Of a stretch of DNA of 64,000 bases, positions 1 to 9,560 are shown one piece after another; position 1 is the first letter of the stretch, and the number at the start of each line of letters is the position of its first letter. A program made the translations under genes and the position numbers. A model generated the notes under the pieces. The model was given only the letters and a program-made list of their open reading frames with translations. It was not told the DNA's origin and did no database searches. The DNA is from an uncultured Pseudomonadales bacterium (lineage in GTDB: Bacteria > Pseudomonadota > Gammaproteobacteria > Pseudomonadales > Azotimanducaceae): positions 1,178,001 to 1,242,000 of the forward strand of contig CATOTI010000002.1 of NCBI GenBank assembly GCA_951813295.1, in the 5' to 3' direction.

Positions 1-16
1 CGACATTCGCCGCTCC

Positions 17-802
17 CTAACTCCGCCACCTCTCCGTTTCGCGCAGCGTGGCGACCACTCTCACAAACCCGAGGGTCCTGCCGGCGTCTGTCTCCACCAT
101 CTCTGCATCGCCCTTCACACCCGCCGCCTCCTCGCAGACGCGATCCCAGTGGGCCCAGAACTTCCAACCGTCTTGGAGCCAGTCTGCGGTCTGCACGTCG
201 AACTTGCCGATTCGATCCCAGTGCCGAGACCACCAGTCCGGGGAGTGAAACGAGGCGAAATCCCAAGCCCAACCTGGTTGTAGATGTTCCGGAGGATCAC
301 GCTCGAACTCCCTGAGGAGACCAGGAGAAACGATCCCGATTTGTCCGCCTTTCTTGAGAAACGGCGCGAGATTGCCGAGATAGAGATCGTCGGTGCCAAA
401 ATAGTGGAAGGCATCAAGGCTAACGATTACGTCAAAGAACGCTTCTTCGTAGGGTAAGGAATGCGCTTCGGCGTGAACCGCGTGAATCTGATGGGTCAAG
501 CCGGCTTCGCGAATCCGAGTCTCGTTGACTGACGCGGGTATCCACAGGTCGTTTGCCCACACTTCGACGCTAAATTCCCGGGCGAGAAAGATTGAGCTCA
601 TGGCTTTGCCGCAGCCCAGATCAAGAACCTTCATCCCCGGCTTCAGCTCAAGTGCTTCGGATAGGAACTCGGTAATCCAGACCGCATTAGGTCCCATGGA
701 ATTCGCGATCATCCAATCGCGGTCGTACTTCGTTGATCGAGGAAAGCGCTCACGCGCAAAAGAGTCGTCTAGCTGCACAGTAATGGTCTCCACGCGGCCC
801 AC
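17..802 (-). CDS. class I SAM-dependent methyltransferase
   Basis: A 261-residue protein with a class I methyltransferase core. Motif I, VLDLGCGKA, lies at about residues 59-67, the acidic end of strand 2 follows (VWANDLW), and a DVIVSLDAFHYF stretch corresponds to motif IV. It should transfer a methyl group from S-adenosylmethionine, but the acceptor cannot be told. The ATG at 802 gives the usual short helical lead before the fold. It is transcribed away from the decayed genes that follow and has no clear operon partner. Fold assignment is secure; substrate is unknown. Confidence 0.85.
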   Translation of the reverse strand: MGRVETITVQLDDSFARERFPRSTKYDRDWMIANSMGPNAVWITEFLSEALELKPGMKVLDLGCGKAMSSIFLAREFSVEVWANDLWIPASVNETRIREAGLTHQIHAVHAEAHSLPYEEAFFDVIVSLDAFHYFGTDDLYLGNLAPFLKKGGQIGIVSPGLLREFERDPPEHLQPGWAWDFASFHSPDWWSRHWDRIGKFDVQTADWLQDGWKFWAHWDRVCEEAAGVKGDAEMVETDAGRTLGFVRVVATLRETERWRS

Positions 803-1038
803 CGCAATTTGGCGAACGGGACGTAAATGTTGGTGATGGTTACCCGTCGAGAAGCGTGGTGAACGATAGCCGGCATGCTAGGAAGCTATATCGCCTGCGT
901 CTCCTGAATTACGGCGACGACACTCATAAACTAACCCCTATTTCCATTGAGAAGGCGCACAGGATATCGGTTTCGAGTGACCGCACCTGCCCGATGGCAG
1001 ACGTCCGCTACCGACCCCAAAGTGAACGACGGGAAGCC

Positions 1039-1240
1039 ATGGATCAGACGAACGACGAGCAACTACGCATCATTGACGAGATTAGCGAGTCTCTTTCGCT
1101 AAGCAGCGTGCCGCACTGGTCGTTCGGTGGCTGCGCCGAGACTTCGCTGCCCACGAGATCTGAAGCACGTCGACTTAGTTGTCTGATCCGATGTGACAGC
1201 TGCAAAAAAGACCTTCTCGACGCTTGGCTACGAAAGTGGG
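1039..1240 (+). pseudogene. remnant of a nucleotidyltransferase (aminoglycoside-adenylyltransferase-like) gene
   Basis: From an ATG at 1039 the first frame reads MDQTNDEQLRIIDEIS followed by VPHWSFGG, which resembles the start of small nucleotidyltransferases that continue GGWA...TRxHxDVDLVV. The continuation is present but scattered: WLRRDFAAHEI in one frame, then KHVDLVV, then SDVTAAKKTFSTLGY in another, with stops between. The order matches the family, so this looks like a gene broken by several indels. It is unlikely to make protein. The family call rests on motif recognition only. Confidence 0.45.
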
Positions 1241-1259
1241 CAGCGACACTTCCACGACG

Positions 1260-1412
1260 ATAATCCATGGTCGCGATGACCCTATTTTTCCACCATCCCA
1301 CGCCGAGGCTCAGGCCACCGCTATCCCCAACGCCAAGCTCGAAATGTTCGACGATATGGGCCACGGATTGCCGTTGCCCTGTTGGCCCACCGTCGTCGAT
1401 AGCGTTGCGTAG
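1260..1412 (+). pseudogene. C-terminal remnant of an alpha/beta hydrolase
   Basis: The frame encodes IIHGRDDPIFPPSHAEAQ and then DDMGHGLPLPCW before a stop. This matches the end of alpha/beta hydrolases: the strand carrying the acid residue (HGRDDP) and the catalytic His loop (MGHGLP). Nothing matching the nucleophile domain lies upstream, where the nucleotidyltransferase remnant sits instead. It is read as the surviving tail of a deleted hydrolase gene. The short ORF may be translated but would have no active site. Confidence 0.5.
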
Positions 1413-1517
1413 TTGCCAGCTCATACCGACTGGCCCTGGCGATCAATCTTCCGCGATTTGCCGTAGCGGATTTCCGCTCACGACCCCTTGCGGACTCTCG
1501 CTGGTCCAACGTCCACG

Positions 1518-2541
1518 ATGAAAGACCAAACGGCGTCTCGATTGCGGCTTCGCAGCCGACGTTTTGTCTTCATCGCCGCGACCGCCGTTGCACTGCTCAT
1601 TACGGGTTACGCCGCCCTCGCGGGATATCAGGTGTGGGCGGTCTACGACTTCGAGAAAACCTACGCGCCACCCGGTCAGTTGGTGGATGTAAACGGCACC
1701 GAGATGCATTTGCTCTGTTCCGGGTCGGGCGCACCAACAATCATTCTGGAGGCAGGCGCAGGTAGCTGGTCGCTCGATTGGCATCTTGTTCAATCTCGTC
1801 TTTCCCAGGACGTCAGAGTTTGTTCATACGACCGCGCGGGAACGGGCTGTAGTGGTGAACGTGCCGCCCCAAGGAGCATCGATAATCTGGTGCTCGAGCT
1901 CGATGCGTTGCTGACCAGTGCCCAGCTAGAGCCGCGTTATGGTCGGCGCATCGTTCGGCGGCATGATTGTTCAGCTGTATGAGCAAACACGTCCCGACCT
2001 CGTGTCAGCACTTGTACTGATCGATGGGCGACCCAGCGACTATTTCCGACGGTATGAGGAAATCGTTCCGCATGCCCAAGATCAGCTCTTGGGCGAGATG
2101 GGCACGTTGCTGACCCTGCACAAGATTGGCCTGCTCGCCGCCGTGGTCAACGTGAAGCCTCCCAAGGGAACCCCGGCGGATCTCGCCGTGATCTATCAGC
2201 ACCCGGGACGAATGACGAAGCACGCCGTCGCGACGGCGCGAGAGCGGGTTGAAGGGAAAGACAACGAAAGGCATGCACGGGCCATCGATGACATCGGCGC
2301 CAAGCCGCTACTCGTCGTCAGTCACGGGAAACCGGGAATGTTCGCAGGCCGTGCCGGCGTATCGGCGGAACAAGCGCAAGCGCTTGAAGAGCTATTCGGT
2401 CGACTGCAGCTCGAGTTGACAGGTCTTTCGAGAAGTAGCAGGCACGTTATTGCCGAGCGAAGCGGCCACGCCATTCAGTTTGACCAACCAGACTTGGTGG
2501 CGGATGAGATCCTTCAGCTGATCGAAAATCACGTGCGGTAG
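1518..2541 (+). pseudogene. membrane-anchored alpha/beta hydrolase split by a frameshift
   Basis: Two overlapping frames make one alpha/beta hydrolase. The first (ATG 1518 to 1982) has an N-terminal membrane segment, VDVNGTEMHLLCSGSG and the SYDRAGTGCSG oxyanion region. The second (from about 1939) begins VGASFGGMIVQLY, carrying the GxSxG nucleophile, and ends with ERSGHAIQFDQPDLV, carrying the catalytic His. The shift falls near 1935-1942, just before the nucleophile Ser. All catalytic elements survive, so one indel, real or from sequencing, would explain the break. A TTG at 1488 is a less likely start. Confidence 0.7.
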
Positions 2542-2616
2542 TCGACTGCTAGCCGATTTTCGGACGTTCGATAGTTGAGAGGATGGCTTGCAGACATCTG
2601 TATCGGCCTAAAACGG

Positions 2617-3090
2617 TCATCCAGTGATATATCTTTGCGTCAGTTCCGTCTTGAACTCTGCAAATAGACTCGATTCGATTCCCGCGTTGGACAGATATCT
2701 TTCGAGGTCTTGCAGCAGCGACTCCACTTGCTTTGACTTGGGTTCTTCGTCCGCGGTCGTATCGAAATACACGACGTTGCCGTCAGGGTCCCTCGTGTTC
2801 CAGTGCTTCCCAGCTACCCCCATCTGCTCTGCCGTGTACGCTTCGGGCGCGCCTTCGGCTGAGATACCTTTCGACCGTGTTGCGGCATGCACGGCGTCAA
2901 TGTCAGCGCCTCGGAAGGTGATCCAGTTCTCCCCGAGAAACGTCATGAGACTCAGCTGCAGGTTCCCGTTGGTCAATTGAACCCAATGGTCATCGGCATG
3001 GGTGACCTCCATGCCAAGGGCCTCATAGAACGCCCTAGATGCCGCCAAGTCCCGACACTTCAGACACATGCTGTGCCATCCAATGTTCAT
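2617..3090 (-). CDS. VOC (glyoxalase/bleomycin resistance) family protein
   Basis: A 157-residue single-domain VOC protein. It opens with the beta-alpha motif GWHSMCLKCRDLAASRAFYEALGMEV and ends the fold with WNTRDPDGNVVYFD, the usual VOC closing motif. A charged tail of about 45 residues follows the fold. VOC proteins bind a metal and act as isomerases, dioxygenases or antibiotic-binding proteins; which applies here cannot be read. The ATG at 3090 sits exactly at the domain start. Its neighbours are broken or unrelated genes, so context gives no substrate. Confidence 0.8.
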   Translation of the reverse strand: MNIGWHSMCLKCRDLAASRAFYEALGMEVTHADDHWVQLTNGNLQLSLMTFLGENWITFRGADIDAVHAATRSKGISAEGAPEAYTAEQMGVAGKHWNTRDPDGNVVYFDTTADEEPKSKQVESLLQDLERYLSNAGIESSLFAEFKTELTQRYITG

Positions 3091-3336
3091 TGCAAAGCTC
3101 CTTTGCGTTGCGCGAGCACAGATCTTCTTGCATCAGGCGAAATGCTTCAAACGCGCAAGCTCGACGAAACGGAATCAGTCGTTGCGGTCGCTATCTGACG
3201 CATCGATCGTGGAACGCCTTTGGGTCGGAAGGCATCGCTACAACGAAACAACATCAACACCCATTGACGCGAACGATGCGTCGACTCGAGCAATCGCTGT
3301 CCAATGGAAGGCGGTTCGTCGGATCAGGTTTGATGA

Positions 3337-4260
3337 ATGGCCGTTCCGGGCCGACACAGACGTCGGCGTGCGACCGCAAAGGAGAACTCAGCGGACCCGC
3401 GACGACGTAGAATCGATCGCTCTGTCTGCGAGGCCGCGACGATCACCGGAATCCCGACCAATGCCGAGTTGTCCGATCGGCTCGCGGTAGTCGCTGGTAG
3501 GTTTTCAGTCGCCCGGTACATCGGCCCTGGCAACCCGTTTCGCGCGGCGTCGCTAGAACACAACGGTGCAGTCGCGACGAAGGTTCCGTGGGCACCGAAC
3601 GTATCTGCGATGAACACGGTTCATGGCCTGGTCGACGGTAATGACCTCTCGGTCTTCGCCCGCTTTTTTGCCGAAACAGGGCAGCCGATGTGGATTGACG
3701 TCCGACCCGGTGATGACACCCAGTTGCTGACGACGCGTTTGGTCAACGACGGATTCAACGCCCACTTCCACATCTCGGTGTTGGTCGGACGACCAATCGA
3801 GGAAGCACGCCCACGCGATTCGATCCAGATCGACGCCGTAACGGCATCCGATCTGGACGCCTTTTTGGATGTCCTCAACATCGGGTTCAAGGCAAATCGC
3901 GACCACCTGGCTGCGGTTCGAGACATACAGCGGTTCTGGCTCCACAACGACGGTTGGCGGCTCTTCTTAGCACGAGTCGACGGTAATCCCGCCGGGGCGG
4001 CGATCCTCTACATTGACGACCAAGACACCCAAGCCCGAATCGGCTACCTGGCATCGGCAGCCACGTTGCCCGAATTCGAGGGCCAAGGCATTCATCGGGC
4101 ATTGATCGCGCGACGACTCCGCGAAGCGAACGACGCGGGGTGTTCGTTGGTGACTGGCCAGGCGTTGTTCGGATCGACCAGTCAGCGCAACCAACAACGT
4201 GAAGGCCTGCAGATCGCCCACGTTGCCACGTCCTGGAGCGATATCGGAGACCCGCAATGA
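3337..4260 (+). CDS. GNAT family N-acetyltransferase
   Basis: Up to 307 residues. The C-terminal half is a GNAT domain: RLFLARVDGNPAGAAILY, then IGYLASAATLPEFEGQGIHRALI, where the acetyl-CoA pyrophosphate loop is degenerate (FEGQGIH in place of RGRGIG). The N-terminal half is an accessory domain seen in larger GNATs (PFRAASLEHNGAVATK). The first 35 or so residues are Arg-rich and do not look coding, so translation probably begins further in or the true N-terminus is frameshifted. It acetylates an amine substrate that cannot be named. Confidence 0.7.
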   Translation: MAVPGRHRRRRATAKENSADPRRRRIDRSVCEAATITGIPTNAELSDRLAVVAGRFSVARYIGPGNPFRAASLEHNGAVATKVPWAPNVSAMNTVHGLVDGNDLSVFARFFAETGQPMWIDVRPGDDTQLLTTRLVNDGFNAHFHISVLVGRPIEEARPRDSIQIDAVTASDLDAFLDVLNIGFKANRDHLAAVRDIQRFWLHNDGWRLFLARVDGNPAGAAILYIDDQDTQARIGYLASAATLPEFEGQGIHRALIARRLREANDAGCSLVTGQALFGSTSQRNQQREGLQIAHVATSWSDIGDPQ

Positions 4261-4315
4261 CTTACGCAGGTGAGCCGATTCGGGGCATTAAGGTCTATTG
4301 AGCGTCAGCGGCCGC

Positions 4316-5327
4316 TTAGCCGTCAGGGGACGGGACTGGGTCGTCCTCTAAGAAGCGATCTAGCGCTTCGAACAACCCTTTGGCGTTGTCGAGCAGGACG
4401 TGGCCGCCATCAATTTCAATCAAGCTGCCCTTGGGAATCACTCGGCTCATTTCGAGCGCCACTTCGCCTGGAAGAACGCGCGACTCCAATCCCCGAAGGA
4501 TGAGTGTTGGCGCGCGAATTGAACGGAGAAGCGCCCAGTGCCTTTCCGGTGGAATCCGAAGACGGCGAGGATCGGAATAGAACGCCGTGTCGGTTCGAGT
4601 CGTCCACTGCCCATCCTGCGCGAGGACGACTAGACTCCCACAGGTTTTGACTTGCCACGGGGTCCGCTATCTGTTGACGGCCTTCCGCTAGAAACGCGTC
4701 GTAGGATTCCGCGACCGTCGGTGGACGAGGTGGTCGACTGAGCGCGGCCTGGTATTGATCGGGTGTGGCCGGGCCAACGTCCCCTGGGACGAGGTGAGTA
4801 ACGTCGTTGGGGTATGTCGCTGCGAACACCGATGCAACCGCGGCACCCATCGCGAAGCCAAAGACTTTGACGTCACGCAGTCGAAGCGCTTGCTTGAGGT
4901 CGTAAACGTCGCGAGCCAACTGCTCCATCGTATACGTCGAAGGCGGAGCCCAACCCGAGTTTCCGTGGCCTCGATAGGTCACGGCGATCGCTCGATGGGC
5001 GCGGCCGAACCGGTCGGCCAATCGCTCGAACTGGAAGAGATGTGCGCCCGCCCCATGAAGAAGCAGCAGCGGTTTGCCGTCGAAAGCACCCCATTCGCGG
5101 ACATGGAGACGTACGCCATTGATGTCGGCGTAGTAGTCACGAACCTCGACTTCATCGGCATATATCTGCCCTTTCACGCCGCCAATCAGGAACACGGCCA
5201 CGAGGAAGCCGACGAAAGAAAACGCGCGCTCGGGGTTTAGTCGGTACGGCACTTCAACGCTTAGTCCAGACGTTGCCGCGACCTTAAGGCATGGCCGCTT
5301 TGGGCGGCTACCGGCGTCCCTTCCCAT
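4316..5327 (-). pseudogene. alpha/beta hydrolase with lost nucleophile Ser and a C-terminal frameshift
   Basis: The main frame (5327 to about 4660) has an N-terminal membrane helix (FSFVGFLVAVFLIGGV), LLLLHGAGAH, VTYRGHGNSG and a nucleophile elbow reading GFAMG, with Ala (GCG) where the catalytic Ser belongs. After ADPVASQNL the family sequence moves to another frame, reading VVLAQDGQW, then HWALLRSIRAPTLILRG and IDGGHVLLDN with the catalytic His, and stops at 4316. The frameshift lies about 4636-4665. Two independent lesions make a functional hydrolase unlikely. Confidence 0.75.
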
Positions 5328-5495
5328 TCCAACCCGCTATCAGGGCACGCTCCTAATCGCCAAACCAGGCGGCCGTGATGATTGGGAAGCGGGCGCTAAG
5401 CGGGCGCTAGATGTCGTGGTCCGCAGGCTCATGCGCCATAAGCACGTAGCCCGATTCGTCTAGACTGGCCGACGACATCGTGGAATGAGCCAGGC

Positions 5496-6287
5496 ATGAG
5501 CGATCCCAATTTCCTGCCAGGATTCGAGTACCCGCGATGGGAAATAGCGGTCGAGCCTGAGCAGCAAGCAGAAAAACTGACGTGCTGTGACATTGATCCT
5601 TCGATCTATCACGGGCGCGTCGATGCCACGCATTTCGCCGGCGAAGCGATGATGGCGACGAAACGCGCCGGTGGCTCGATAAACGGCGGCGTGCACGCCG
5701 TTGAGGTCTTCTCGCTGACTGCCCCGATCGCACTGCAAGAGCCGATCGAGATTCGCGGACGCATCGAGTCTCAGGAGCCGCATCCCAGAGGCAGTTACTC
5801 GACGACCCGTTTCGCCTTCTTTCGCCCGGACGGCTCGTGCCCCTTGAGCGTGACAAGAGGCTCTTTGATGCTGGATCCGACCGCCGAGGCCGTTCACGCG
5901 AAGCGCGAATCAAGAGCCACGCCAGCAGCGCCAATACTCGACCTCCAATCAGAACACCTTCTCGTGCCGGAAAAAGTTGCGCGGTACAGCGTCGAAGCCG
6001 AAAACCTGATTCATTCCGATCCGGCCGTCGCGCGGGAGTTCGGCTACCGGGCACCGATCGCCGGGGGGCTTCTTGGTGTCCGGCTGATGATGGCGCACCT
6101 GGCACAAAGGGGCGCAATCGAGGCATTGGAGATTAGAGTCCGGTTTCGACGCCCGATCTTCTGGGACGACAGGCTCCGGCTGTTTGCGTCGGCAGACCTC
6201 GAGCAATCCGAGGCGCGGCTAGAGCTTCGCCGCGACGACGATAAGGTCGCCACCGACGCGGTCATCAGTAACGTCAAATTCGCTTAA
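5496..6287 (+). CDS. MaoC-like hotdog-fold protein
   Basis: A 263-residue protein with a double-hotdog layout. The first half resembles thioesterase-like hotdogs (YHGRVDATHFAGEAMMATKRAGGS). The second half carries the MaoC hydratase motif NLIHSDPAVAREFGYRAPI near residue 170, where the Asn/His/Asp cluster hydrates an enoyl-CoA in known enzymes. It probably acts on CoA thioesters, as a dehydratase/hydratase or a non-catalytic paralogue. The ATG at 5496 is well placed. No linked CoA gene lies next to it, so the pathway is unclear. Confidence 0.75.
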   Translation: MSDPNFLPGFEYPRWEIAVEPEQQAEKLTCCDIDPSIYHGRVDATHFAGEAMMATKRAGGSINGGVHAVEVFSLTAPIALQEPIEIRGRIESQEPHPRGSYSTTRFAFFRPDGSCPLSVTRGSLMLDPTAEAVHAKRESRATPAAPILDLQSEHLLVPEKVARYSVEAENLIHSDPAVAREFGYRAPIAGGLLGVRLMMAHLAQRGAIEALEIRVRFRRPIFWDDRLRLFASADLEQSEARLELRRDDDKVATDAVISNVKFA

Positions 6288-6356
6288 TCGCCGACGAGTT
6301 GCGAAGGCCGCTAATCGACTCGAAGCGGTCGTTGCCTGCGGGTCGACCCAGACAAC

Positions 6357-6737
6357 TCATGCAACGGTCCGCCGCACGCCGCAGATGATCGTTGGGCGAT
6401 CGATCCCGTTCGGGTCCTCGCCGTGCCCCTCCCCGGCAGCCAAACCTCGAACATGCCGGGAAGCTCGGGCGACATACGCGTCGATGTCGCTGCAGCCGAA
6501 AAACAGACCCGTGACGCCCTCGCCTTCATTCTCGATCCGCGCGACGAGAAACCGGCCACCAGCGATCAATTCCAAATAGGTATTGTCGATCCGAAACAGG
6601 CAGTTCGAGGTGCCCTAGCGCTGGATGATGGCCGCGCCACGACGGTTGCCGACCGAGAAAGGAGCCGAAGCCGTCGACCGCCGCATCGAGATCCGAGACG
6701 CCGATCTGAAATGGTCGACGTGGGTGAGCTGGTCATG
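6357..6737 (-). pseudogene. VOC/glyoxalase-like gene broken by several frameshifts
   Basis: Read leftward, three frames in the correct order spell one VOC protein. The first holds DQLTHVDH, the next QIGVSDLDAAVDGF to WRGHHPALG, and the third TSNCLFRIDNTYLELIAGG and GLFFGCSDIDAY. The frames change near 6715 and again near 6625, and the end beyond about 6440 is degraded as well. No single frame covers the fold, so this is a dead gene. The segment 6288-6848 holds nothing else recognisable. Confidence 0.6.
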
Positions 6738-6848
6738 ACTGCTCCATCCCGGTGGCGTCGCTCGATTGATCTGTGATTGGCCGATTCGGACGATCGGTCG
6801 GTTTCCATGGTCGAAGTCCCGTTGTGGCCTTTTCAGGCGGAAAACTGT

Positions 6849-7745
6849 CTAGCCTTCGGCGTATGAAGCCAGATCTGATTCGTGGATTTCCGCCAGCGAT
6901 TGCTCTGAAACGCACAACCTGTCATCAGTCGAGACCAGGCTCCTTAGCAGGTCGATGGCGCCGCCGTCAGCCGCGCTCGAAATCGATGCCAATCGATCAA
7001 TTAGCTCAGTCTCCGAGTACGCCGCCTCTTCGTTCGCACCGGCCAGGCCATACCACCCCCAAGGGAGAAGCTCGATCTTTCGTAACGCGGCAAGGTCTTG
7101 GAAAACGTTGCCGAATACTTCGATGAGCCCCCAATTCTCGGTGCCGCTTACACCAAACGTGTTCGCTTCGACCTCCCCCTGTCGACAAGCTTTCCAGGCG
7201 TCGCCTGCCACAAGAAATCTATCTCGCGGAAGGTCAAGCGTATCGAGCCGTATGTCGAAGTGTCGTCGCTGGATGTCGTCCACTTGAGCGTCAACCAGCA
7301 CCCACCGACCGATTTCCTGGTCCCAATACTCGGCGACCCAATGATCTAAGTGCTTGCCCGGCTCAAAGTAGTTGGCAAATCCACAACGGACCCGCGCCGG
7401 AATGCCTTTCGAACGCATAACCGCCACGAATATCGTCGCGAAGTGCCTGCAAACGACGACGACGCGCTGCGATGGCGTTCGAACTTCAGCCAATCGACTG
7501 GGGTTGAGCTTTTTCGCTCGCTCGAACAGGGCGTCCACGCCATGTAGTTGCATCTCCACCGTCCGTTCTTCAGGGAACGTGACGTCATAGATGGATGACA
7601 GGGCGTTGTGAATCAGCAGGCCTTGGACGAATTTTGAGATATCACCCGCGTCCGCGCCAACGGCCTCTACCTCCTCGATAAAGCGACCAATCCCGGTGAA
7701 AGGGCTGGGTTCGGCGTAGTAGGAAAGGAGGTCGTGCTCGTTCAT
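6849..7745 (-). CDS. transglutaminase-like (cysteine-protease fold) protein
   Basis: The ATG at 7745 gives a 298-residue protein; an upstream ATG at 7862 would add 39 residues that do not look conserved. The transglutaminase-like triad is visible: Cys about 99 in VVVCRHFA, His about 135 in LDHWVAEYW and Asp about 152 in VLVDAQVDD. GIPARVRCGFANYF, typical of the family between Cys and His, is also present. Such proteins are peptidases, amidases or cyclases. No signal peptide is seen, so it is probably cytoplasmic. The substrate is unknown. Confidence 0.8.
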   Translation of the reverse strand: MNEHDLLSYYAEPSPFTGIGRFIEEVEAVGADAGDISKFVQGLLIHNALSSIYDVTFPEERTVEMQLHGVDALFERAKKLNPSRLAEVRTPSQRVVVVCRHFATIFVAVMRSKGIPARVRCGFANYFEPGKHLDHWVAEYWDQEIGRWVLVDAQVDDIQRRHFDIRLDTLDLPRDRFLVAGDAWKACRQGEVEANTFGVSGTENWGLIEVFGNVFQDLAALRKIELLPWGWYGLAGANEEAAYSETELIDRLASISSAADGGAIDLLRSLVSTDDRLCVSEQSLAEIHESDLASYAEG

Positions 7746-7880
7746 TGGATATGTCGGCAAGAGGAGTCTGCATCGTACGGCAATGGTCACGACACCGTTC
7801 TGTTCCTGAGGGATCGGCGTGTGGATGTGATGCGAGGTCCGCTCCTCGCCGAAAGCGGACACCCGACCGTCGTTCCTCTA

Positions 7881-8630
7881 TTACCCGGTTATCCGCCTGT
7901 GTAGGCGCGGTTTCTCGCCAATCGTGATTGGTTCACCCACCCAGGCGCCGAAGTTCTCGCCCGTGCGGCCGCTATCGATGATGTCCATCATCTGCTGCGC
8001 GATGTCCGGCGACTGCATCACCGAATCGGCGAAGCCGCTCGGTAACTCGTTGTCGGGAAAAAGGCCGCGCAACATGGCCGTATCGACCGCGCCCATGCAC
8101 ATCCCATTGACGCGGATATCATCTTTCCGCAGCGACTTGGCCCAGGCATCCGTGAAGCCGTTCAAGGCCCACTTGGATGCGTTGTACAAATCCGTTTCCG
8201 GGTTGTTGGTGCCGCGGGATTTCGCCGGCAGGACGTAGTAGGTCGACACGTTGATGATGTGACCGCCACTACCACGCTGCATGAATGGGACCACGGCGCG
8301 GGAGAGCATGAGCACCCCTTTGACGTTGGTGTCCATGATGAAGTCCCAATCGGCGAGCGCTTGTTCCCAGGAACTATCGACGAGCGTCGAGCGCCAGGTT
8401 CCCGCGTTGTTGACAAGGCACGTGATCTCGCCGAGCGCACTGGCACGCGCGACGACGCACTCCACGTCCTCGCGCTTCGACACATCGGCGACGAGCCCGT
8501 CCTCGAGCGAGGTCACCTCATCCTTGATGTCGAAACCGACGACGCGATATCCCTCGTCCGCAAGCCGTTCGGCAAAAGCGCGGCCCAGCCCCTGCGCCGC
8601 TCCACTGACGATTGCGACTCCACGACTCAT
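7881..8630 (-). CDS. SDR family NAD(P)-dependent oxidoreductase
   Basis: A 249-residue short-chain dehydrogenase. The cofactor loop reads SGAAQGLGRA, followed by NNAG, and the active-site Tyr/Lys pair is in YNASKWALNGF. It oxidises or reduces a hydroxyl/keto group with NAD(P). Its ATG overlaps the stop of the upstream SDR by four bases, so the two are translationally coupled and cotranscribed. The two proteins look like sister copies that share the YxASKW(A/G)LNGF signature. Substrate unknown; steroid- or terpenoid-type alcohols are one possibility for this SDR group. Confidence 0.88.
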   Translation of the reverse strand: MSRGVAIVSGAAQGLGRAFAERLADEGYRVVGFDIKDEVTSLEDGLVADVSKREDVECVVARASALGEITCLVNNAGTWRSTLVDSSWEQALADWDFIMDTNVKGVLMLSRAVVPFMQRGSGGHIINVSTYYVLPAKSRGTNNPETDLYNASKWALNGFTDAWAKSLRKDDIRVNGMCMGAVDTAMLRGLFPDNELPSGFADSVMQSPDIAQQMMDIIDSGRTGENFGAWVGEPITIGEKPRLHRRITG

Positions 8631-9499
8631 CGCCCGGGCCCGCGCAATTGCTCGGCAATGATGTAGAGATGCTCCGCCGGCTCTTCCAACGCCACCGGCC
8701 GGCCGACACAGAAGTTGTGGTTCTGAGCGTTACGCCCTGTCGGGCCTTCCTGCAAAAGAACGATCAGCGCCGCCGCGTTGTCCTCGGCTTTCATCCACGA
8801 ATCGACCTCTTCTTGCGGCGGGTCGAAGCGATGGAAGGAGCGCAGCATGTGCGAGTCCGTCGCGCCCATACAGAGCGCATTCACGCGAATGCCATGCGGC
8901 GCGAGCGATTTCGCCCAGCCGTACAGGAATCCGTTCAAACCCCATTTGGAAGCATCGTAGAGGTCCATGCCATCGCCGCCACCGGTCGGTCGCGGCGCAT
9001 CGCCCCAAGGGCAGGTCGGAAGCTTCGGACACCGAAAATAGGGGGTGCCGCACGTCACCATGTGGTCGGTCGCGATGTTGACGATATCGCCACCGCCGCC
9101 CTCGATCATGATCGGGATGACCGCGCGTCCGAAAAGGAACGGTCCTTTCAGGTTGGTGTCGACGCGGAAGTGGTAGTCGTCGATCGACTTATCGAGGTCG
9201 TCGTCGGCGCGGCTGCCGCGCCAAACGCCCGCGTTGTTGACGAGAATGTCGACGCCGTCGAATGCGGCGTCGGCCTCGTCGACCATCCGCCGAACGAAGG
9301 CGGCATCGCCGACGTCGCCTTGCCACGCGCGCACGGTCGCTCCCCGACGCGTGAGCATCATTGCCACCTCATGGACCTCGTCTCGAACATCACAGATCGC
9401 GACGGCGACACCTTCACTCGCGAGGGCCTCCGCGTACGCCTTGCCGAGCCCCATCGCGGCCCCCGTCACGATCGCCTTTTTGCCCTGCAATATCGTCAC
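8627..9499 (-). CDS. SDR family NAD(P)-dependent oxidoreductase
   Basis: A 290-residue short-chain dehydrogenase with TGAAMGLGKA for cofactor binding, NNAGVW, and YDASKWGLNGF holding the catalytic Tyr/Lys. It is about 40 residues longer than the downstream copy because of an insert before the active-site Tyr (CPKLPTCPWGDAPRPTGGG). It is first of a two-gene operon and is divergent from the SDR at 9561; the 61-bp gap between them must hold both promoters. The duplication suggests successive steps or different stereoisomers of one substrate, which is inference. Confidence 0.88.
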   Translation of the reverse strand: MTILQGKKAIVTGAAMGLGKAYAEALASEGVAVAICDVRDEVHEVAMMLTRRGATVRAWQGDVGDAAFVRRMVDEADAAFDGVDILVNNAGVWRGSRADDDLDKSIDDYHFRVDTNLKGPFLFGRAVIPIMIEGGGGDIVNIATDHMVTCGTPYFRCPKLPTCPWGDAPRPTGGGDGMDLYDASKWGLNGFLYGWAKSLAPHGIRVNALCMGATDSHMLRSFHRFDPPQEEVDSWMKAEDNAAALIVLLQEGPTGRNAQNHNFCVGRPVALEEPAEHLYIIAEQLRGPGR

Positions 9500-9560
9500 A
9501 TCGGCCTCGTCTGGTGATCTATATTCGTGCGGGTTTCAACCTCGTCGCGGGAGATCGAAT

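Noticed and set aside
3068..3490. ORFs in the gap between the VOC and GNAT genes
   Set aside because: Overlapping frames with no motifs; nothing in 3091-3336 could be supported beyond possible GNAT leader sequence.
8612..9517. A 301-codon plus-strand ORF opposite the SDR at 8627-9499
   Set aside because: Composition is Arg/His-rich shadow of the SDR and shows no motif.
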